In this document: piece by piece, positions 1 to 5,934 of the stretch | Layout of the letters: every line of letters begins with the position of its first letter | How positions within the stretch are numbered: position 1 is the first letter of the stretch | Source of the DNA: CAZKXX01 sp964556705 | GTDB lineage: Bacteria; Acidobacteriota; Terriglobia; UBA7540 | Reading direction: 5' to 3' | Assembly (NCBI GenBank): GCA_964556705.1 | Contig: CAZKXX010000139.1 | Span: 1 to 6,925 of the forward strand | DNA length: 6,925 bases | The notes under the pieces: generated by a model | The model's database searches: none | What the model was told of the DNA's origin: nothing | Seen by the model: only the letters and a program-made list of their open reading frames with translations | Program-made: the position numbers and the translations under genes

Positions 1-1
1 T

Positions 2-7
2 TATAAT
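2..7 (+). promoter_or_regulatory. -10 box of the tRNA-Leu promoter
   Basis: A perfect TATAAT hexamer ends nine bases before the first base of the tRNA. That would place transcription start around position 13-15 and leave a leader of only two to four nucleotides. The matching -35 region would lie left of the window, so only half of the promoter can be judged. Confidence 0.55.
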
Positions 8-16
8 CCCCAACAG

Positions 17-101
17 GCGAAAGTGGCGGAACTGGCAGACGCGCCAGACTTAGGATCTGGTCCCGCAAGGGGTGGGGGTTCGAATCCCCCCTTTCGCACC
101 A
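17..101 (+). tRNA. tRNA-Leu (anticodon UAG), CCA encoded
   Basis: This is a complete class II tRNA. The acceptor strands GCGAAAG (17-23) and CTTTCGC (91-97) pair perfectly. They are followed by discriminator A98 and an encoded CCA at 99-101. The anticodon stem CCAGA/TCTGG encloses the loop CTTAGGA, so the anticodon is TAG at 51-53, reading CUA and, depending on modification, other CUN codons. A long variable arm (TCCCGCAAGGGG region) and a T arm with GGTTCGAAT confirm the leucine class. It is transcribed toward the 3' end of the minus-strand gene that ends at 160, leaving 58 bp between the two. Confidence 0.97.
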
Positions 102-113
102 ACTCCGACGCGA

Positions 114-129
114 GCGGGCGCCGGCCCGC
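114..129. other. GC-rich hairpin between convergent genes
   Basis: GCGGGC (114-119) and GCCCGC (124-129) form a perfect 6-bp stem with a GCCG tetraloop. It lies between the tRNA-Leu 3' end and the stop codon of the facing gene, where a bidirectional terminator would be useful. There is no T tract on either side, so it is not a canonical intrinsic terminator. It may only stall polymerase or be a chance palindrome in GC-rich DNA. Confidence 0.3.
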
Positions 130-159
130 AGGTCCCGGACAAAACCCGCCGGAAAGCAA

Positions 160-1695
160 TCACTCGAATCGCGGCCGCAGGTCGCCGAACGTCACCTGCT
201 CGGGGAAGGCTTCAAACAAAGGCTGGGCATAAGGGTAGAGGCCGGAATGAAACAGCACGGCGCGATGGCGCGCCGAACGGCGAAGCCAGCGGCTGAGTTC
301 CTCAAATTCGGCCTTCGTGACGACGCGCACCGCAACCACCGACGCCCGCAACTGTTCGGCGCGGGCCAGCACGCGCCCGATCTGGTCGGCCGCGTCCACG
401 TCCACAAATTCCAGGCGCAGCGGGACGGTCTGGCGAAAGCGTCGGAAATAGCGCGCCGCGGCGTCATAATACTGCACGGGGAAGACAGTTCGTGTGTCCT
501 GAACAACAATCGTCTCCGCCAGGGAGATCCGCACCGGCTGCCTCCCCACCACGACGCGGTCGCCCTCCACCCTGACCGGCGCGGTCCCGATCAGCACTCC
601 CGGCGCCCGATAGCCGAGCAGCAGGTCCTGATAGCGGTCGCCCGGAAACACCGCGTGAACACCCTGTTGCGCAAGGTGCCAGGCGGCGTGCATCTTCCCT
701 TCCGAATCGCCGCAGGCCACCACCACCTGCGCCCGCCGCTCAATGGCCTGGGGAACCAGCACGGAGAGCCCGTGCGTGTCGAGGATCCAGGCGGATTCGG
801 GGCGGGCGTGGCTGGTGGGATACTGGAGCTTATCGTCGAGCACCTCGAACCGGAATTCTCCTGCGTTGTCGGGCGCGTACCAGCGTTCGCCGCGGCGCGC
901 CAGCACGGAGCCCGCGAGCGGAAACACCTCGGCGGCCACGCCCTCCAAAATCCGGCGCACCACCGCGCCCTCGTGATAATCGAGCACCGATTCGGCCGCA
1001 ATCGCGTTCGCCGTCAGGTCCCACCTCATCTGGTAGCTGATCCAGTCCCGGACGACGCGGTCCACCTGCGTGCCGACCCGCGTGCCCGGGCCGATCTCGA
1101 CAAAACTCTCGCCGAGAATCAGGGTCTGCGCGCCGGGCGGCGCTTCCACTCCGGCCACGATCAGCGTCGGCTGAAAACGCGGCTCGAAGCCGCCGGAAGC
1201 CAGCGCCTCGAGGACGTTCGCCTCGACGCGCAGTTCGAGCTTACGCGCCACGCGCGCCGCGGCCTCCAGCTCGCGCAGCCCGTTTCGACCGCATTCCGGC
1301 GCGCTGAACGCCAGCGCCCCCAGAGCGAGATAACGCCGGTAATCGTCCTCTTCCTCGGCGGCCCGCGCGTATCCCTTACGCGCGTCGCAATTGGAATTGC
1401 CCGTCGCCCGCCAGAGAACGTACCGGGCGTCCGACCCGACGAGGGGATCCGGGGTCTCATACTGGCGATAAAAATCCACCACCTCCTCGCGAAGCTTCGG
1501 ATCGTACCCCTCCCACAGACAGGAGTAGCAGATGGGCGATTCGAGAGGCTCGATGATGGCCGAGCGCTCATCCGTCGCCGAGAACGGCAGCAGCGCCACG
1601 TACATCGCCAACGCGCCCACGGCCACTCCAGCGGCGAACACGAGAATCACGGTTCTCAGACTTGTCTGTGGTCGAGGTTGGGACCGGATGGGCAA
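160..1695 (-). CDS. membrane-anchored protein of unknown function, 511 aa
   Basis: I do not recognise the family. The N-terminus has basic residues R4, R8 and R14, then one hydrophobic helix at about residues 16-36, which fits a signal anchor with the rest outside the cytoplasm. A CxxC pair (C56, C59) follows just after the helix. Further Cys residues occur in NSNC and PEC contexts. Residues 80-175 are helix-rich and charged. The later part alternates hydrophobic strands and helices, including VVVACGDSEGK and a DxRTVFPVQYYD segment, and could be an alpha/beta domain. The start is TTG without a clear Shine-Dalgarno sequence. GTG at 1650 is the next candidate, but it would remove the basic N-terminal residues. 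A promoter-like sequence lies just upstream, so transcription may be separate from the oxidoreductase behind it. The frame is chosen over the long opposite-strand frame because its composition is protein-like. Confidence 0.8.
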   Translation of the reverse strand: MPIRSQPRPQTSLRTVILVFAAGVAVGALAMYVALLPFSATDERSAIIEPLESPICYSCLWEGYDPKLREEVVDFYRQYETPDPLVGSDARYVLWRATGNSNCDARKGYARAAEEEDDYRRYLALGALAFSAPECGRNGLRELEAAARVARKLELRVEANVLEALASGGFEPRFQPTLIVAGVEAPPGAQTLILGESFVEIGPGTRVGTQVDRVVRDWISYQMRWDLTANAIAAESVLDYHEGAVVRRILEGVAAEVFPLAGSVLARRGERWYAPDNAGEFRFEVLDDKLQYPTSHARPESAWILDTHGLSVLVPQAIERRAQVVVACGDSEGKMHAAWHLAQQGVHAVFPGDRYQDLLLGYRAPGVLIGTAPVRVEGDRVVVGRQPVRISLAETIVVQDTRTVFPVQYYDAAARYFRRFRQTVPLRLEFVDVDAADQIGRVLARAEQLRASVVAVRVVTKAEFEELSRWLRRSARHRAVLFHSGLYPYAQPLFEAFPEQVTFGDLRPRFE

Positions 1696-1703
1696 GGGGT
1701 GGA

Positions 1704-1732
1704 ATTATAGAGGGCGCGCGTCCCCACCTCAA
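1704..1732 (-). promoter_or_regulatory. predicted sigma70-type promoter for the 511-aa gene
   Basis: On the minus strand, TTGAGG (1732-1727) and a perfect TATAAT (1709-1704) are separated by exactly 17 bp. The -35 hexamer overlaps the TGA stop codon of the upstream oxidoreductase gene. Transcription start would fall near 1697, almost on the TTG start codon at 1695. That implies either a leaderless message, a downstream start codon (GTG at 1650), or a chance match. Confidence 0.5.
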
Positions 1733-3024
1733 GCGCTCGGATATTCCCAGGGCGCGCGGTATGGCCGCCGCAACAGCCGGTTGGCTTCCTCGTCGCCCGC
1801 GACCCTGCCCTTCCCGCCGTTCCATGTGACGGCGCGGCCGAGCTTCATGGAAAGCATTCCCAGCAAACTCATCTCCGTCGAGCGCATCCCGATTTCGATA
1901 TCGGCCGCGGGCCGGCGGCCGGCGCGAATCGCCTCAATAAAATCCGCCCACAATTCGCGGATGTTCTGATGGTCGGGCATTCCAAGTTGGGGGTCTTCGT
2001 GCAGGACGGGCTTTTTCGTGTCGCTCGGGTAAAACGTCCAGCCGTCGAGCCAGCCCATATGAAAGGTGCCTTCGGTACCGTAGAAGTAGCAGCCGATGTT
2101 CGTCTTCTCGGCTTCGTTTCCCGCGTACTGGCGATGCTCCCAGGTGGCCGTGAAGGACTCGAATTCGAATGTGGCCACCTGCGTGTCGGGCGCGTCCGTG
2201 TTGTCGCGACGGATATGGCGCGCGCCGGACGAAAAGACTTTCTTGGGCCACTTCTCTTCCGTCCACCAGAGGATCTGGTCCATCCAATGCACGCCCCAGT
2301 CGCCGAGCGTGCCGTTGGCGTAGTCGAGAAATTGCCGGAAGCCGCGCGGATGAATTTTGGAATTGAACGGCCGCCTGGGCGCCGGGCCGCACCAGAGGTC
2401 CCAGTCGAGCCCCGTGGGAGGTTCGGAGTCCGGCGTCATCTCTCCGGCGCCGCCCGGATAGTGGACGAAGGCGCGCACCATGCCGATTTTTCCCGCGCGC
2501 CCCGATTTCAGAAATTTCATCCCCGAAACATTGTGGGGAGAAACGCGGCGATGAAATCCCACCTGGACCACTCGATTCGCCTCTCGCGCTGCCTTCAGCA
2601 TCGCACGCCCTTCGAGAATCGTGTGCGAAATGGGCTTTTCGAGATAGACGTGCGCGCCGGCGCGCACCGCGTCAATCATCTGAAGCGGGTGCCAATGGTC
2701 GGGCGAAGCGACGATGGCAATCTCCGGCTTCTGCTCCTTCAGGAGCTGGCGGTAGTCCGCAAAGCGCTTCGGGCGCTCGCCCGAAAGCTTTTCGACTTCC
2801 TCGGCCGCGGCATTCAGGTGATCCAGGTCGGCGTCCGCCAGCCCGACGACCTTCACGGTGCCGGACTCCATCGCCGAGCGCAGAATGTTCATCCCCCACC
2901 AACCTGACCCGATGAGCGCCGTACGGAACTTCTCCGCCGCCCGCGCACGGACGAATGGAAAGCCTGCCAGCGCCGCGCCCGCCCCGAGAGATGTTTTGAG
3001 AAATCGTCTGCGGTCTGTCTTCAC
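1729..3024 (-). CDS. Gfo/Idh/MocA family oxidoreductase with Tat signal
   Basis: This is a 431-residue NAD(P)-dependent sugar-type dehydrogenase that is probably exported folded. The N-terminus has a twin-arginine motif (R5-R-R-F-L-K10), a hydrophobic Ala/Gly stretch and an AxA-like cleavage site near residue 29. The Rossmann nucleotide site is G39-S-G-W-W-G44. SPDHWH (107-112) and the family signature E129-K130-P131 follow; the lysine is the usual catalytic or structural residue. The C-terminal substrate domain shows LDWDLWCGPAP (from 206) and D242-W-G-V-H246-x-x-D249. Start codon is GTG at 3024, fixed by GGAGG five bases upstream. Its substrate cannot be told from sequence; Tat-exported members are common in Acidobacteriota and Planctomycetota. 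GH109 glycosidases share this fold and export route, but the retained EKP lysine favours an oxidoreductase. It has its own promoter at 3115-3087. Confidence 0.95.
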   Translation of the reverse strand: MKTDRRRFLKTSLGAGAALAGFPFVRARAAEKFRTALIGSGWWGMNILRSAMESGTVKVVGLADADLDHLNAAAEEVEKLSGERPKRFADYRQLLKEQKPEIAIVASPDHWHPLQMIDAVRAGAHVYLEKPISHTILEGRAMLKAAREANRVVQVGFHRRVSPHNVSGMKFLKSGRAGKIGMVRAFVHYPGGAGEMTPDSEPPTGLDWDLWCGPAPRRPFNSKIHPRGFRQFLDYANGTLGDWGVHWMDQILWWTEEKWPKKVFSSGARHIRRDNTDAPDTQVATFEFESFTATWEHRQYAGNEAEKTNIGCYFYGTEGTFHMGWLDGWTFYPSDTKKPVLHEDPQLGMPDHQNIRELWADFIEAIRAGRRPAADIEIGMRSTEMSLLGMLSMKLGRAVTWNGGKGRVAGDEEANRLLRRPYRAPWEYPSA

Positions 3025-3029
3025 GCCAG

Positions 3030-3034
3030 CCTCC
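3030..3034 (-). promoter_or_regulatory. ribosome binding site fixing the GTG start of the oxidoreductase
   Basis: GGAGG on the minus strand, five bases before GTG at 3024-3022. It decides the start, because the codon is GTG and places the RRRFLK Tat motif at residues 5-10, the expected position. Confidence 0.85.
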
Positions 3035-3086
3035 GTAAGGTGAAAGCTCGTCTTGATGCTTGGATCGCCGGGAATTGGAGACGCTC

Positions 3087-3115
3087 ATTATTCGTTTGAC
3101 GGGCGTTGAGGTCAA
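3087..3115 (-). promoter_or_regulatory. predicted sigma70-type promoter of the oxidoreductase gene
   Basis: On the minus strand, TTGACC (3115-3110, five of six consensus) and AATAAT (3092-3087, five of six) are spaced by exactly 17 bp. Transcription start near 3080 would give an untranslated leader of roughly 55 bases before the GTG start. No obvious operator palindrome overlaps it. Confidence 0.65.
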
Positions 3116-3180
3116 GCACAAGCGGTCGCAGGCGGGGTTTTTGTGGGCTGGTTGAGCGTGCCGGAAGGCGGGGAAACCGC

Positions 3181-3300
3181 AGATTGGAAACTGGCGCGGG
3201 AGAGGACGTTGTCCTTCGTCCGTTGTCCCTGGTCCCTTGTCCTTGGTCCTTGGTCCGTTGTCCGTGAGGAAGAAGCTGGAGATTAGAGATTGGCAACTGG
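3181..3300. repeat. 14-bp direct repeats flanking the heptamer array
   Basis: AGATTGGAAACTGG (3181-3194) and AGATTGGCAACTGG (3287-3300) agree at 13 of 14 bases and bracket the GTCC heptamer array. A related GAGATTAG run (3280-3286) precedes the right copy. The arrangement resembles a small composite intergenic repeat rather than a transposon: there are no terminal inverted repeats and no coding frame inside. With the oxidoreductase promoter on its left and the tRNA-Ser promoter on its right, this element fills most of the 380-bp stretch that lacks a protein gene. Confidence 0.6.
3211..3266. repeat. eight-unit heptanucleotide tandem array, GTCC-type
   Basis: Eight consecutive 7-base units all begin GTCC: GTCCTTC, GTCCGTT, GTCCCTG, GTCCCTT, GTCCTTG, GTCCTTG, GTCCGTT, GTCCGTG. 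The first four bases are invariant and the last three vary, so the unit is degenerate but its phase is exact over 56 bp. The 7 bases before it (GGACGTT) may be a decayed ninth unit. It is comparable in form to the short tandemly repeated heptamers known from cyanobacteria. Function is unknown. Confidence 0.9.
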
Positions 3301-3331
3301 TCCGCCCCGGATTTGGGCGGAGTGCTATACT
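3301..3331 (+). promoter_or_regulatory. tRNA-Ser promoter with upstream inverted repeat
   Basis: TGCTATACT (3323-3331) is an extended -10 element: TG, one base, then TATACT, five of six matches to TATAAT. No good -35 hexamer stands 17 bp upstream. Instead there is a perfect inverted repeat TCCGCCC (3301-3307) / GGGCGGA (3315-3321) with a 7-base spacer, ending one base before the extended -10. It could be a regulator site or an RNA hairpin. Transcription start near 3338 would give a leader of about 66 bases before the tRNA. Confidence 0.5.
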
Positions 3332-3403
3332 GAGGGATTGCCGCGCGGCTCTTGCCACCCGCTGAGGCTCGCGCGGCTCAGTTGTCGCTCCCCCACTTGC
3401 CGC

Positions 3404-3512
<109 letters not shown>

Positions 3513-3521
3513 CCCTGCCTG

Positions 3522-3567
3522 CCCTGAGCTTGTCGAAGGGAGCAAGCAAAGCGAGTCGAAGGGCTCC
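3522..3567. repeat. widespread REP-like repeat (CCCTGAGCTTGTCGAAGGG type)
   Basis: CCCTGAGCTTGTCGAAGGG (3522-3540) is followed by a related GCGAGTCGAAGGG (3551-3563), so TCGAAGGG occurs twice, at 3533-3540 and 3556-3563. GGAGC (3539-3543) can pair with GCTCC (3563-3567). The repeat is familiar from many unrelated GC-rich bacterial genomes, where its conceptual translations give recurrent spurious peptides such as FDKLRAG, PELVEG or LSLSKG. All three appear when this stretch is translated in different frames. It probably behaves as a short non-autonomous palindromic repeat; no transposase is nearby. Confidence 0.8.
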
Positions 3568-3622
3568 GTCCACATAGCACCAGTCGCGCCTGAGCTGAGC
3601 CCAGTGACTTCGTTCAGGAGCA

Positions 3623-3643
3623 GGCAGAAGGCAGTCGGCAGGA
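3623..3643. repeat. three-unit heptamer run, GGCAG-type
   Basis: GGCAGAA, GGCAGTC and GGCAGGA follow each other in 7-base phase. The run lies in the gap between tRNA-Ser and the universal stress gene. It is short, but it has the same design as the other arrays here: a fixed core of five bases and variable remaining bases. Confidence 0.6.
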
Positions 3644-3737
3644 AGCTGTTGGCACGCCCGCGGGATGCACAGGGCGGGAAGAAGGGCCATGAGCCGAAGA
3701 CGGCGAATTCAAGAACCCGTGAAGGAAGCGCCGCGCT

Positions 3738-4598
3738 TTACTTCCGGATGACCGAGAGCACCGGACAGGGCGCGGTGCGGATGAGCGATTCGCTTGTCGA
3801 ACCGAAGAGGACCGCGCCCAGCAAGGAGCGCGGCCGCGCTCCAGCCACCACCATGTCGGCTTTCGACTCGCGCGCCAGGGCCACAATCTGCTCCGCGGCA
3901 CTTCCCTCGCGGACCACCTCGTTCACGCGGCAGCGCTGGCGGATGTCCGGACCGATCCAATCGCACAATTCCCGATGCACGCGCTCGGGAGATGGCTGTT
4001 CGCCCTCGACCACATGGGTGACGATCAGTTCGGCGCCGGTTCGTTCGGCCAAGCCTGCGGCAAACTCGCACGCCGCGCGGGCCAAGTGGCCGAAGTTCAC
4101 GGGGCAAAGAATTTTCTCGAATCTGCCGGAGGAGCCCGAGCTGGTCACCTGCGGGCCCACCGTCAGCACGGGAACGCTTGCCTGGCGAAGAATGCTCTCC
4201 GCCACGGAGCCGAGCCGGATCCGCTCGAGTCCCGTGCGTCCGTGCGTCCCCATGACAATCATTGCCGCCCGCATCGATTTCACCGCGCGAAGAACCGCGG
4301 CCACGGGGTCGCCCTCGACCAGTACCACGCGTCGCGAGATGTCCTTGGGCAGATGTGTGGCGGCGAACTTTGCCGCAAACTCCCGGCCCGCGCGCGCCGC
4401 GCGCTTCAATTGGGCCTGGAGCGCTTTGGTCTGCGCCGCAGTAAAATACATCGGCGCTTCTACCCGCTGCGCATGGAGCACAACCAATTCCGCGCTGAGA
4501 GATTGCGCCAGTCCCCCCGCCAGGCGAAGCGCCGCAGCCGAACGCCGGCTGAAGTCGATAGGACAAAGAATCCGTCGCAGCTGAAGGTTGGGCATCAT
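3738..4598 (-). CDS. tandem-domain universal stress protein (UspA family)
   Basis: This 286-residue cytoplasmic protein has two UspA domains, at about residues 7-148 and 159-284. Domain 1 has the strand motif ILCPIDFS with D15 and the complete ATP-binding signature G117-T-H-G120, nine residues, then G130-S131. Domain 2 is related (ILCPVNF) but has N168 where domain 1 has Asp. Its signature reads G253-A-R-P256, nine residues, G266-S267, so the second glycine is Pro. An ATP-binding first domain and a degenerate second domain are inferred. Such proteins act in stress survival, usually as nucleotide-binding regulators. The start is ATG at 4598, or the adjacent ATG at 4595, because GGAGG stands five bases upstream; a 30-residue N-terminal extension to 4688 is open but does not resemble the family. 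The gene lies 130 bp behind prfB on the same strand. A small palindrome GACAAATTGTC (4684-4694) is in that gap. Confidence 0.95.
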   Translation of the reverse strand: MMPNLQLRRILCPIDFSRRSAAALRLAGGLAQSLSAELVVLHAQRVEAPMYFTAAQTKALQAQLKRAARAGREFAAKFAATHLPKDISRRVVLVEGDPVAAVLRAVKSMRAAMIVMGTHGRTGLERIRLGSVAESILRQASVPVLTVGPQVTSSGSSGRFEKILCPVNFGHLARAACEFAAGLAERTGAELIVTHVVEGEQPSPERVHRELCDWIGPDIRQRCRVNEVVREGSAAEQIVALARESKADMVVAGARPRSLLGAVLFGSTSESLIRTAPCPVLSVIRK

Positions 4599-4603
4599 CG
4601 CGT

Positions 4604-4608
4604 CCTCC
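4604..4608 (-). promoter_or_regulatory. ribosome binding site of the universal stress gene
   Basis: GGAGG on the minus strand, five bases before the ATG at 4598 and eight before the one at 4595. It selects the ATG pair over the upstream in-frame start at 4688. Confidence 0.75.
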
Positions 4609-4728
4609 GCTCCTTGGATGTGCGCGCCCCCGGCTTGGCCGCACGAAAAATCTGGTGGAGGAACTGGAATACCCGACCGCAGAGACAAATTGTCCGCCGC
4701 GCGTCGGGTCCGAATGTCCGACTTTCCC

Positions 4729-5848
<1,120 letters not shown>

Positions 5849-5886
5849 GGGTTTCGATCCATCCTCTCGGCGGAGTTGCCCGACGA

Positions 5887-5924
5887 GGTTCAAAGTTCAG
5901 ACTTAAGAGCTGAAAGTAAGAACC
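5887..5924. other. imperfect inverted repeat between lnt and prfB
   Basis: GGTTC (5887-5891) pairs with GAACC (5920-5924), and TTCAG (5896-5900) pairs with CTGAA (5910-5914), giving a two-part stem with a 4/5-base internal loop and a 9-base apical loop. It lies 38 bases before the prfB start codon in the transcript. It has no T tract, so it looks more like a leader structure or processing site than a terminator. On the minus strand its second half reads TGAACTT TGAACCT, again two 7-base units. Confidence 0.4.
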
Positions 5925-5934
5925 ACCGCGCGTC

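Noticed and set aside
247..1710. 487-residue open frame on the plus strand opposite the 511-aa gene
   Set aside because: It is rich in His, Arg, Gly and Pro as expected for an antisense frame in GC-rich DNA, has no recognisable segments and no RBS, and mirrors nearly the whole minus gene, whose translation has a signal anchor and normal composition.
3138..3142. T5 tract in the oxidoreductase to tRNA-Ser spacer as a terminator
   Set aside because: No stem-loop precedes it on either strand, and no plus-strand gene ends upstream of it.
3709..4644. 311-residue minus-strand frame overlapping the universal stress gene
   Set aside because: It is an off-frame shadow. The usp frame has two complete domains and a Shine-Dalgarno-supported start.
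4703..4722. GTCGG/CCGAC hairpin behind prfB as terminator
   Set aside because: The stem is only 5 bp with a 10-base loop and there is no T tract in the direction of prfB transcription.
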